Shown: piece after piece, positions 33,952 to 45,530 of the stretch
How the letters are laid out: each line of letters begins with the position of its first letter
Position numbering within the stretch: the stretch's first letter is position 1
Source: Sphagnum magellanicum
Taxonomy: Eukaryota > Streptophyta > Sphagnopsida > Sphagnales > Sphagnaceae
Direction: 5' to 3'
Assembly: GCA_021904315.1 (NCBI GenBank)
Contig: CM038912.1
Location: 10,131,061 to 10,195,060 of the forward strand
Length of the DNA stretch: 64,000 nt
The notes under the pieces: generated by a model
Told to the model about the DNA's origin: nothing
Database searches by the model: none
The model's input: the letters and a program-made list of their open reading frames with translations, nothing else
Program-made: the position numbers and the translations under genes

Positions 33952-35256
33952 CTAACAAATCTCACCCCACCGTGTTTCCTCCTTGGGGTTCTTCATGATT
34001 CGCTCTTCAAATCCATCGCCGGAGTCATTGATCTCCATCCGCTGAATCTTCAGCAGCACAGATTCCTCGGCTGTAATTGTTGCATCTGATAGACTCTGCA
34101 TACGTCGCTCCTCATCATCAGCCCATTGGATCCAGTTGGCGTAATCATCATCATCAGTAAGCTCCTCCCTCATAAAATCGTCCGCATTGGTCTACATTGT
34201 CAGTCACAGAATCTGCTGGGGTCCCTCCTTCTTGACCAATTCTTCAAACTCGATATCCCCAAACTCAGATGCCTCCTCATCATGATCCACCAACTGAGTT
34301 GCTTCTTCTGAGCTTTCGCTTGAGTCAGAGTTAGACTCAAATTCCAGCTCAGTTAATAACTCACAAGTGTCCTATCGAGATGAGTAGGACGCTCCGCCCA
34401 TTACTTCCGAATTCCCAGATGCATGTCTCCTAGTACAATCGTCTTTGTAGTCACTAGTGACTGAGTCGGATCTCTGCATTAAATTCACCATGGTGAGTGG
34501 CAACACTTCCACATCAGCCCCAGGACCTTTCCTGACTTGGATCAGTCCCTGTTCAACGTCTACAATCGCGCCAATTTTGACCAGCAGATCAAGCCCAAGT
34601 AAAACATCATAGCTATCGGTATCTACAACCATGAAAGTCATCCTGCATTGCACTCCTCCAACTTTTATTGTCACCTCCTCAATTCGGCCGAGTGCCTGGG
34701 TAATGGCACCTGAGGTCGTCTTGTATGCTTTTGATCCAGACACTAAATGCATTAGACCCAGCTCCCGAACTACTGCAGCTACCATGACTGACATGGATGC
34801 CCCAGTATCCACCAGTCCTTCAATTAAACACTGGTTCACTTCCACCGAAAGGTGGAGTGTTTTGCTCCTGTGCGTCTTGTTGATGCACAGACGTCTAAGT
34901 GCTGGGACAGCAGAAACCATCGACACTTGAGTGTTTGCAGCCTCCGTATCTTTCTTCCTTTGATCTACCTTTACAAGATTCTCCAGGTGCTCCAACTCCC
35001 CTGGTATCATCATCACTGTCTCCATCGACGTTAGTGATACCTTTCCTTTGACAAAATGGGAAAGAATCTTTGATTTGACAGACTCTTCTCGATTCGCTCC
35101 TGCTCTCTCAATTGTGGCATCAGCTGTTAGTCCAGACGTTGCTGGCGTCACTTCCACAGGCATTCTTCTTCTTGGTACCCGAGTGTAGGAGAACAAGTTC
35201 TCACTCCCACACAACTTGTTAAGCTGGTGCAGGGTCGCTTCCTCATCATCCAGCAT
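33952..35256 (-). pseudogene. Gypsy protease and linker
   Basis: The 294-codon frame 34372-35256 contains the retropepsin active site VDTGAS (D at residue 150 of this frame) and the later YDVLLGLDLL strand, as in plant gypsy aspartic proteases. A stop at 34372-34374 and further stops near 34195 separate it from an acidic linker (33952-34173) leading to RT. All of these lie in the same frame as gag. Confidence 0.82.
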
Positions 35257-35310
35257 TACCTCCAGGAAGTTAGCTGATCCGGGGTGCGTCTTCCCATCCC
35301 TTGGTTTCTT

Positions 35311-36120
35311 CTAGCATCTGTCCTCCGAATGACCTAATCCTGTACAGAAGGAACACTTCACACCACAATTCTCTGTCCTATGCGGCATCCCACATTTAGC
35401 ACATTTGGGCCGGGGTTCATTAAGCCTCGAACATGCTATGGCAGTGTGGTCTCCTCCTCTACAAATTTGGCATACTACAAACATGCTGGAAGAGGATGAT
35501 GTGACAGGTTTAGACACATTCCCTTTCATGAAATTGATCAGCGTATCATTGAAAGCATTAACTTGCTTCTCCATCATTATCTCAGCAACTCCCTCCTCCT
35601 GTTTTTCTTTCAGAGGTTCGAATGGAGTTTCGCCGAGCTCACCCAACACCCTCTCAAGTTTTGTGGCAGCACCCACCATCTCTTCTATGTAAGTGTATGT
35701 CCTAACAACACATATTTTCCTAATTTCTGGTTTCAGCTTACCCAGAAATCGCCTCCTTTGTTCAGCATCGGGAATTTTCCCCCGCTGAAATAGCTTATCC
35801 AATTGCTCAAAATATCTCTGCACCCGCTCCTTGGGTTCCTGTTTGATGACATCGAGCTTCATTCGAATGTCATCAGTGTCCACATGGCCATACTTCTGCA
35901 AAATCAGTGTTCTCAGCTCAAGCCAGTCGGCCGGCACCGGCTGTAGCTTTCGGAACCACTCCCGGGCTCTGCCTCTCAAATTGAGCTTGGCAATCTTGAA
36001 AAGTTTGTCCACGTTGAGGTCGCGCACCTCTGCCGCCATACTGAGCCGTTTAGCCCAATTGCTAACATCCTCATGATCGCGCCCCTAGAAAAATTCGTCC
36101 ATGCCCTGTGGACTAGTCAT
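35311..36120 (-). pseudogene. Gypsy gag with three zinc knuckles, one internal amber codon
   Basis: The frame opens with an ATG at 36120-36118, meets a TAG at 36087-36085, then runs 242 codons to a TAG at 35313-35311. It includes a retrotransposon capsid region (LRGRAREWFRKLQ, then RYFEQLDKLFQRGKIPD) and three C-terminal zinc knuckles: CQICRGGDHTAIAC, CAKCGMPHRTENC and CSFCTGLGHSEDRC, the middle one with a shortened spacer. Gag forms the particle that packages the RNA. Both ambers sit where a tryptophan TGG would fit, which suggests G-to-A change. Confidence 0.88.
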
Positions 36121-36974
36121 CCTAAAGAAGCGTAATTAGGACAGAGAAAATAGCAAAACTACTTACAGACACAAAGCCCTTCAGACAAAATGTATGAACT
36201 CAACAACTGCTCATTGCTGCAGTTCAACTCGGATTACAAAAGCATAGACGTCGAACTACACACTGAACTCTGACTGAGCTCCTTCATGCACAGGTCTCAA
36301 AGGTTCAAAGTTTGATGGGAGGGTAGAAAAACGTTGCTCATCCGTTGACTGTTGTTGAAATCGCCATTGTCCTTCTTGTCCTAACCACACCCTCCAGCTA
36401 ATCAGGCGGGATCTGGATCCGCTATGCTCCACCCGAAGCAGGCGATCTCCCTCTTAAAACAAGTCTTCTACTCCAGGTATGTACAGCCTCACAAAATGGT
36501 TTGGCGACACTTCCGATCTAGGAATCCATATGTCCCCCAGTCTTGGGACACTGCATTGCCTTTCTGCAAGGCCAAGAGCGACCCTACGCAAGGTAGGAGG
36601 TGAAGTAGAAGTTGTCTTGAAGTTCTGAGGTCCATGCCCACCCCCTTGCTCCATCTGTCACTTTCACCCAGACCCGTGCACTGGTGTAGAATCCACTGTG
36701 GGATACTTCCACAGCGATGTCCCCTACCCGAGCTTAGTCAGGGTTTATACCTACAATTCTAACTATACCAAAACCCAGAAATCGTAAGATCACAGCTCCC
36801 CTTTGTGGCCCGTTCTGAATGGTCCCGAAATCAAACCTACGAACCAAGTTCAGTTCACAATTTTCCTGTGTTATGAGCTCTACAGGAATCTCTTCTCCAC
36901 TAGACGAAGACATTATTCTCACGTTTCATATTACCTCGATCGTTATCAGCTCTATACTGGCCACAACTACGCAA

Positions 36975-36989
36975 CCAACTCTGATACCA
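36975..36989 (-). promoter_or_regulatory. Primer-binding site for initiator Met-tRNA
   Basis: On the minus strand TGGTATCAGAGTTGG directly follows the 5' LTR. The first eleven bases match the complement of the plant initiator tRNA-Met 3' end. Confidence 0.88.
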
Positions 36990-37838
36990 AAAGAAGAGGG
37001 TCCTATGGAAACAGATAGCGCATACACTATCTGATGTGAACCCTGGCGTCCATGTTTCACAGATCGATCTCACACCTACTGACAGCTCAACATCTCCAAG
37101 ACTCAAACTGGCTTCCTGCTCTCCCTGATTCCTTAACGATTCAAAGATTGATCGACACAACGACGCAACAATTCAACAACACATACTTCCGGTCATGCAT
37201 CTCTACACTGATGCAATTCCAAAGAAATTCTTCATTCTTATTCACAGAATATGTACATCCTCGAAAGTTCAAGCAATTCTGGCCATTAGAAGTTCACAAA
37301 AAAAAAAAAAAAGGTCCGATGGTGCCTCAACATATTGTTTTGATTCTCCTTAATTCCTCTCATCTATTTCTGCAACAAGAGCTCAACTATACATCAGACA
37401 CAGCGGAAAATCCCAAGCATAGCTAAGCTCTTCTCTACAAAACTCCTAGCTCCTCTCTCCTGCCTCACAACTATTTGCTACCCATCTCCCAAAATTGTCC
37501 TCCTAAAAACCACCTTCCTGATCCTTTTTCTTCAGCCTTTCGTTGGCTTCTTCCAGAAGCTTCTCAAATTCTCCAATGCCGCCTCCCTCACGCTCCAAAC
37601 CGCCATTCTCCATAATTGCATTGCCGACCTCAGTCATAATTTGGAGCCGCCATTCAAGCTCCATACCCATTCAATGCAGCCGTCATGCAAATTCCTCAGT
37701 ACAACTCTTCTCCCCAATCCGGCAAAGCTTCCCATGTAAAAGCAGCCGTCATAAAAACCAACGGCTTGATTAACAAACGACCTAACTTCCCTGATCAGTG
37801 ACGTCCAGGAGTCTGATGTAACCTAATTTTAGGTTACA
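36990..37838 (-). repeat. 5' LTR of the gypsy element
   Basis: About 849 bases, partner of 30032-30878. It should hold the promoter for minus-strand transcription. No TATA box was singled out. Differences from the other LTR are, by my count, all transitions apart from the poly-A length change. Confidence 0.9.
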
Positions 37839-37841
37839 CTT

Positions 37842-38400
37842 CCATAGTAGCCAACTTGCTGATGGTGAACCTTCTAATGGGGATAAAAATGTAGGTGATG
37901 ATTTTGACCTGAAGGCATGGAACTAGAACATGATGATGATTATGATGAAACAATGTCAAATATGTTTAGGGAGGCTCAAACCCCATTATAGGAGGGTTTC
38001 CCACTAGTCGGCTCGCCACTATCCTCTTAATCCTTAATTTGTGTAGTACACATGGAATCAATAACATGTTTGGGGATGAGCTCTTCTCACTATTGAAACT
38101 TGACCTCTTCCCAAGGGACAACACCCTTCCAAAGTCTTTGTATGAGGCAAAGACCATAGTGAAGCAATTGGGATTAAACTACAACTCAATTCATGCATGT
38201 TATAATGGGTGTGTTTTGTTTAGGGGAGAACTAAGAGGAGCCACATCTTGCCCAAAGTGCAAGAGGTCAAGGTTTATTGAAATGTTAGATACAATTCCTT
38301 TCAAGGTGCTTCGTCACTTTCCATTGATCCCAAGGTTGAAATGAATGTATAGGTGTCCAACCTTGGTAGATCTAATACATGTATTATTGTGTAAACACTA
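37842..38400 (+). pseudogene. Fossil TNP2-type CACTA transposase
   Basis: The plus strand reads EHDDDYDETMSNMFREAQTP, then a stop, then, in another frame, HGINNMFGDELFSLLK, NTLPKSLYEAKTIVKQLGL, YNSIHACYNGCVLFRGELRG, CPKCKRSRF and VLRHFPLIPRLK followed by a stop. This is the conserved start of the TNP2 domain (LPKS-Y-EAK, then IHAC-N-C-LFR, then CP-C). It begins within a few bases of the gypsy 5' LTR, so the retrotransposon probably landed in it. A stop and a frame change break it, and the DDE core is missing downstream. It may be related to the source of transposase for the CACTA element 8 kb upstream, but this cannot be shown here. Confidence 0.82.
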
Positions 38401-41400
38401 ATTTGATTAGACGTGAAAATCTACATAAGGCATAATTCACATACCACATAACAAGTAGTTAAACTATAGGTTCCTATACAAAACATGCTAAACAAGCATG
38501 GCATGGACTAGATAGACATAGTTACCTATTCAAAACCTCCAAATGCTATAATTTGCCTCCCCACACAAAGTGCCATTTGCATTCCAACCACCCTATCAAC
38601 ATTGCTTGTTCAATTATAATATGAACAAACTTTTGCACTTTCAACTACAATAATAGAAGTTACTACAAGCTAAGAAAATGAATTACCTAATTCAATAATA
38701 TATTGGTAAATAACATTCATGCACAACAACCTAGACATGTGAAAATTAGATTGAGCCACATTTATTCAATGCATACAAAAGACAAACATTAAACATAAAT
38801 TCAATGCAAGTCTTGAACCTAATAGCACCATATAATGCAATATCCAATTTAATCTTCTCAGTTCCAAAGTTTTTATCAATGAAAACATGCATGATTTATT
38901 TGAAAATGAATTACTAAATAATGTTCACCTAAAAGATCATGGAAAATACATACAATATATGATGTTTGCATTGTCACCATCTCCACACTTGTATGTTTAA
39001 TACCTACATTACACCACATTTGAGCATCCCCCAACACAAAACATGTTATTTTAAATGTGCAATCAAAAGGCACAATTTTTTCACAAGAAACATTAATTAT
39101 GAAACCAAGAAAAAATATCTATAATAATATACAAAGACTTGGTCCCAGGAAGGCCACATGAAACTTGATTTTTTAGACAATACCCCCTGACTAGTAACTT
39201 TCTCCTTGACAACTCCACACAAATCATTGTTCTATTGCAAACCCCATGAAATCTTTGCCAACATTGGGTTAAACAACTTTTGACTCTCATGTTACTACTC
39301 AACATGGCTAATTTAGGCCTAGTTGAGTGGAATATGTCATGTAATCATGTAAGGTTTTAAACATTCAAGAACATTGAATTCCTTTACCTAGGGTGGCTTG
39401 CAAGAGTGCAATTCTCCCAAAAGAAATGTTGGTAATACCCATTATATCCTTGTCTACATAACTTTCATGAATCACCCATTGCATTGCATAGCTTATGCCA
39501 TTCTATAACCAATCACCCACATAACAATTAGAGTAAAAAACTTTAAATAACATCCATTGTGGGTTTAAAGGAGATTGAAGTTGGGAGTTGGAAGATTAAA
39601 ATAAAATCCTAACTCCAAAGTTATAATCCTAACTTGCCATTATGTACATGATTTGTATTCTAGTAAATTGGATAACATGTATTTTTCTTTCAAACAAAAA
39701 ATTTGAAAGTTTTGAATGAGCAACCAAAAATGATGTTATTGATTTCTAACAGATAAAAGACCAAAACCAACCATCAAACATGGTTAAAAATTCAATAATC
39801 ACAAAATTAGGTTTAAGGTAGGAGGATGCATAGAAGAAACAAAAGGGTAATGGAGGACACATACACATAGTTTTTGTAGAAGATCAAGTAATGGGCCAAA
39901 GTCTTTTGGGGGCCCGAAACAATAAATCTCACAAATTGTACAATGATCTCTGGGACCATTATTCAAATTATTGACAAATGACACCCTATACATCCAAAAA
40001 CACATGAATACTTGAAGTTGAAGCTAAAAAAAAGCTTGGAATGGGGATTCAAAAGTTCATATGAACCCTAAAAACATGTTTATGGTACTTACAGTATAAA
40101 ACAAATGTCAAGCAAGAAAAGATTCACAAGTGCAAAAATGTGATTATAAAATTGAACGTGACATTTGACAAACTTGATCCATGCTAAGATTTAGGTGTGA
40201 GGATTCAAAAACATCAATAATGACTGCAAGTGTGCAATCCCAAAGCAAGTGTGATTCAAAAACAATCAGGTCATTTTTTGCGATTCAAAATGGGGTTTAA
40301 CAACCACCCCTACTCATTGCATGATTTGAACTTCCGTATTTCATGGATGGATTTGCTCTGCTTTTGAATATTCGCACTTAAGTCTTAGCAAGGGTCAAGT
40401 TTGTCTAATGGATTTTGACTCTTGATCGTTCTGGGTCACCAACAATAAATTTGAAGAAACATAAAGCACAAAATTAATGATGCAATTGAAGTTGTGTTAT
40501 ACATTTGTTGAGCTTTACATTACACAAATTGATTACAAGATCCCTTTGGTGTTGGAAGTACTTACACATAGTTATAACTTGTCTAGATCTAACATGCGTA
40601 AGAACTTAGAACCTGTAGCATATAGTAATTGAGCTCAATAGAAAAAAAAACTTCATCCTTTCAAGATATGAATACAAGTTCTAAACTTTTGAAACATCAA
40701 AACTTCCACCTACCCCTCTCTTAACAGTAACCATTCAAAAGGAGGATGAATCGCAACTACTTGAACACCAAAAGACTTGCAAAGGAGTCAAAAACTCATC
40801 ACTCCTCTCATTTGTAAGTTGAACTCATGATTAATGTACCAAGTTCTATCTTGGGAAGTCATTGATGGACCCATCTCAATTGTTTAACATGAATTCTAAA
40901 GCTAGTAGATATAGATCGATTTTTCTATCAATGTCACAAATGTTGTGTCTACAAACCAAGGTTGAAATGCAACAAGTTCACATCATTGCAAAGAAAAAGT
41001 TAGGTGTAGTGTGCGCAACCTAACAATGTTGCACAAAGTGTCAATGCCAAATCCGCTTTGGTGGAAGGAACTTGACGAAGGTCAATGATCACGATGTTTG
41101 GCGGTTAAAAATAATAATGATGCAATTAATTTTGAACTGACCAATTTTGATTACGAATGGAACATTTTCAATCCAATGGCCAATATTAAAGAAATATGAA
41201 TATATAATGTACATTTTGGATCCTTTTGGTTCCAGAATGGGGTTTTCAATTTTTGTCTTCAAGAAACATTAGCAAATGGAAATGAAATTGAAAAAAAAAA
41301 CATGCCCACCTATAAAATTTCTTTCTTTTTCATATGGTAGAGGTTTTTTATTAAAACACATAAATTATAATGCCATTATAATTCAACAATTGTAAAAAAA

Positions 41401-41700
41401 ACATATTTTCAACAAATTAATTTAAATTTTAAATAGCTTATATTTATTTGATATATGTTAATACCATTCATTACAAAAAAATTCAACCAAAGATCCCCAA
41501 AAAAACATTAATTTTTAAGTATATATGTGATTTTTCAAATTTTGTGATGGGTATAATTTTGTCCCATATATATTCCATACATTCAAAGTTTTTGATGTTT
41601 CTTAAATATTTTTTTAAAATAACTAATTTAAGTTTAAAACTATTAAAATACACATAAAACAAAGGAAAATAACCCAAGATGTGATGTCACCCATTACCAA
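38400..41700. other. AT-rich desert
   Basis: No ORF with recognisable content and no clear tandem repeat. It may include the decayed remainder of the TNP2 element, but no CACTA terminus could be found. Confidence 0.5.
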
Positions 41701-43010
41701 AAAACAAAATGTAGAAAAAAAACATACATGTGTCAACATTTGGGGGGGGGGGGCTTAGTGTGCTTTCACCCCACTGAATGTAAATTTTCCCTTAATTCGC
41801 CAATCACATGCCATAACATTGGCTTGTTGTCAATACACCTCACACATCACAATGTAAATTTGTATTCAATTCACATGGTGTAATCTTGCCCAATTGCCAA
41901 AACATTACCCTTGCATGTGACCATTGTGAGAATTTTCAACATTATGATTGGTTGTCAAGTCACAAATTATAACCCATAACCTTTGACCATTGTTTAGCAC
42001 AAGGTAGCACTCTAGGCTTTGGTTGGTTCAATGATTTTGTACCCATTCATTGCTTGGATGAAGATTTCATATTTGTTCTTTACTTGGATGAAAAAAGGCA
42101 TCTTGATTTTCCCAAAGGATGGTTATGTCTAGTAATTGGTTTAAGGGTGTTGGTTATCATGAATATTTTGGGCACTTCATATGCTTCAACTATTCACAAT
42201 AACTTGCACATTCTCACCAATCACTTAGTCCATAAACCAACCAATGTAAATTTGCTTTCATACCATAATGGGCAAATAACATGACATCCCCTATCACGTT
42301 GTTAAGTCTATCACATTTGTGACCCTCCCCTAAAAAAACATTGAAATTTTCATGTAAGGTTAGTAAGAACATCACATTTGTGACCTTATCCCAAAAAGGC
42401 AATGTAATACCCTTGCCATATTGGTTGGGGGTCACAAACATTTGTGATTGTCCACCAAAAAAACTTGAAATTCCCCTATCAAGCAAGCAAAGGTTATCAC
42501 ATTTGTCACATCATCCTTTAAAAGCTAGCATAAGTTTACATTTCAAAGTTTCAACCATCCTCCCTAATAGATTAGTGGTGACTCATGAATGCTTTACAAG
42601 TTTGAGCCTTTTAGACAAGTTTGAGCCCCTAGGAACAAGGTCTACTACCCTCATTTATAAGGGTTCAAAACTAGGAAACACCTTGCTAGGATGATTTACC
42701 TTAAATGTTGTTCCATCCAAGTGGGCATTGTTGAAAAAGCATCATAGAGACCTACTTTGGTTTTTCATTCTTTTAATATTTTAAAAGTTATTTTTTCTTC
42801 CACATGGCATTTCAAAAAAACAATGCCCACTATAAAAGTGAAAAACTCAAAAAAAAAGAGAAGAAAACCTTAACATGTAATGATAACCCACATACATGTA
42901 ACTAAACAAAAGTGAGAAACCCAGAGAAAAACAAAAAAACAAAAACTTTTAACATGTGACCATAACCCACATATGCATGATTGAAAAAAATGAAAAACCC
43001 TATTACTAAT
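41700..43010. repeat. Degenerate minisatellite region
   Basis: ATCACATTTGTGACC-like words recur about every 60 bases between 42305 and 42510, each followed by a CAAAAAAAC-type run. At 42845-43005 a different unit recurs with AACATGTRA, ATAACCCACATA and TGAAAAAC words; its reverse complement appears at 45300-45530. A G run lies at about 41744-41755. Confidence 0.5.
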
Positions 43011-43503
43011 AATAATATAAAGGTCAAAGCAACACAAGAACATCCTTCACACACCGAATCAACATTACAATGACATCTACATCCTCAACCCATTGAATCA
43101 CATCTCACAACAAACAAGGCTCTCTAACAAATAATTCATTGAATCATACAATAGTGTAAACATTGCCATAAAAAAACATGATCATAACTAAATTGTGAAC
43201 CCTTATTCAAAAAATTTCTAATACAAGGAATATGATAAACTTTATCCTATTATAGTTTAGGCACCTATAAGCCCTTAGTTTTATCCAAGTGGTTTCCCTT
43301 TTCAATCTAGGGGACATTTAGGGTGATCATTTATCTTGACAATTAAACCATGAACTTTCCCCAAAGATTTTCACCCTTCTCCCCTTTAATCATGATTATT
43401 TCACCTTGCCAAGACCCCATCTTCAATAACCCAACAAAACGATCCTTCCATTAACCAAAACATGGTTTAGTATGTTAAGGTAGCTAATGCCCAATAGGGG
43501 TTT

Positions 43504-44660
43504 TGTGACACACCCCGAAGCTCCTTGATGGACTCAAGTGCGAGTCCAAAAAAGAAGATAGCAAAAAAAGACGGAGTTAGGGTGCGCTCCTTGGTTCGTA
43601 GCACGTTGGGGGTAAAAGGTGTGTCAGAACTCTAGGATGGGATTAGGAAGATTGACAAGCAAGTCACTTACTCACATGGACCTGCACAAACTAAACAATA
43701 GGTTGGTTAGTGTGAAGTTAGAACACCTTTGGTGCACGGACGAGCCACGGGCAAACATGGACTCACAAGACTCACCACGGCCTGGACTTGGGGGAAGCCA
43801 CCACCTTCCCCCTTATAGTATACTCTATGCTTGGCCATGGGACCAACACCCAAATGTCCTTTTGTCCCAAGACTCCCAAGTGGGAGTCCCGAAATTCTCA
43901 AAGTTAGGACTCCCATAACTTTGGGGGCTCATAACTTTGTGTGTAGACTTTTGATTGGGGTGAGGTTTAAAGCAAATTTGTAGCCCTCGTCAAGAGCTTT
44001 CCAATGGTATGTAGCACACCACCTGCACGTAGGAAATCGGGGCAATTCTTGACTTTTATTGGTCGGGAGTCAAATTGCCAATTTGACTCTTAGCCTTTCT
44101 TTTGACCATAACTAGTGTTTTAAGTACTCAAATGTGTCATGCAAGCCCATTTTAGACATCTACGTTCTAAGATCTTTCCAATGATATAAAGAACATTTCA
44201 ATGCAATGAGTTTTGACCCGTGAAATTGTTGTGAACCCATTTTAGACATTTACGTTCCAAAAGTTTTTCAATGATATAGGGAACATCTCAATCCAATGAG
44301 TTTTGACCCCTGAAATCGCCCTTTGAAGATTCGAGAGTCCATTGGGACTCTAACTCCCAAAGTGGGAGTTCATTTGGGAGTGTGAAGGTTCATTCCCTCC
44401 CACTCTCTTGCACACACGAGAGCATGAAATGTGACTCCCGGGCTCACTCTTGGCTCGCACCTTTGCAAGCCTTTGCCTTGGTTGCGAGCCCAAGGCTAGG
44501 GTTGTAAGACTTTGTGTTGTGTGTGCTAATGGCACTTTGATGTGCTTGAAATTGTTTTGTTGTCAAAATGGGGTTATTTCATGTGTGTCACAATGGCAAT
44601 GATTCTTGTTCATGGGTGGGGTCCATGCTAAAATGAGCCACAAAATGTGTAACACACTAT
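43504..44660. repeat. Possible solo LTR or LTR-like repeat
   Basis: Base composition is clearly more GC-rich than either flank. The block opens TGTGACACACC and closes TGTGTAACACA, which are approximately inverted and fit a TG...CA LTR. It contains CTCCCAAGTGGGAGT-like palindromic words and a 90-bp tandem duplication. No gag-pol lies beside it and no target duplication was found, so this is a guess from structure. Confidence 0.3.
44146..44325. repeat. 90-bp tandem duplication
   Basis: Two copies start CCCATTTTAGACAT at 44146 and 44236 and both run through GAGTTTTGACCC. They differ at roughly ten positions. Confidence 0.85.
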
Positions 44661-45190
44661 TTAATTTTACATATTTTTTAATCAAACATTAAATTAATGT
44701 TGAATCTTTTCATGAATTTATATAATAATAATATTTATATAGTATGAAAACCTTTGAACAAGTTTGAAATGAATCTAATGAGTAATATAAAGTGCCCACT
44801 TTAAACATTTGTAGCATAATTAATATTTTCATTGCTTAATGAATGTTAAGGCAAAAACTTAAATGATTTGAAGATGACATATTAAGGGAGGTTTGAAAAT
44901 TATGAAATATTTTACATGATTGCATGTAAGACAAAAAAAAAAAAAACATTTTAAATATTGAGGCATGTAAAAAATAAAATTGTAATTTTTTTTATGGTAA
45001 CATCTAAAAACATTCATCGATTCATTTTCATAAGGTCACAAGTAAGAAATATATTTTTTGATTTCAAAATTAAAGATTTCATACAAAGTTTTTACCATGT
45101 TTATATTTAAAAATTTAATTCATTTTACTTATGGTCTCATGTTAGAAATAAATTTTTTAATTAATTTTATTTATGGTTTCATTAGAAAAT
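44660..45190. other. AT-rich spacer
   Basis: No gene or repeat structure seen, apart from a run of As near 44935. Confidence 0.5.
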
Positions 45191-45193
45191 CTT

Positions 45194-45194
<1 letters not shown>

Positions 45195-45288
<94 letters not shown>
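45195..45288. repeat. Compound (CT)31(AT)16 microsatellite
   Basis: A perfect CT array at 45195-45256 runs straight into a perfect AT array at 45257-45288. Confidence 0.97.
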
Positions 45289-45291
<3 letters not shown>

Positions 45292-45299
45292 ATTAAATT

Positions 45300-45530
45300 C
45301 TTGTGGTCCCCTTTTTTTGGGGGTGTTTCGAGGGGTTCTCATTTTTTTCAATTGCATGTGTATTTGTATCACATGTAAATGGTTTTTCCCCTAAAGTTTT
45401 TCACTTTTTTGGGTTGTGTGTATGTGGGTTGTCACATGTTAATTTTTATTTTTTTTGTTTTCAAGTTTCTCACTTTTTTTGGTTGCATGAATGTGGGTCA
45501 TGGTTTCATGTTCAAAAATTTGCCTAGTTC
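45300..45530. repeat. Three degenerate units of a ~65-bp minisatellite
   Basis: Units combine a TTTCACTTTTTT-like tract, GGTTGCATGAATGTGGGT-like sequence and a CATGTTAA-like end. The same unit in the opposite orientation lies at about 42845-43005. Confidence 0.55.

Larger units (their letters stand above)
30032..37838 (-). mobile_element. Ty3/gypsy LTR retrotransposon, complete layout but inactive
   Basis: On the minus strand the order is 5' LTR (36990-37838), primer-binding site (36989-36975), gag, protease, reverse transcriptase, RNase H, integrase, purine tract (30898-30886), 3' LTR (30032-30878). Protease-RT-RH-IN order defines Ty3/gypsy. The PBS starts TGGTATCAGAG, matching the 3' end of plant initiator Met-tRNA. 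Most coding blocks share one reading frame, so the ancestor had a single gag-pol ORF. Stops and at least two frameshifts now break it. No chromodomain is seen; integrase ends in a GPY-type module. LTRs differ at about 26 of 848 positions. A clean 5-bp target duplication could not be found. Confidence 0.93.

Noticed and set aside
45157-45372. ORF with an RERERE and YIYIYI run
   Set aside because: Translation of the CT and AT microsatellite.
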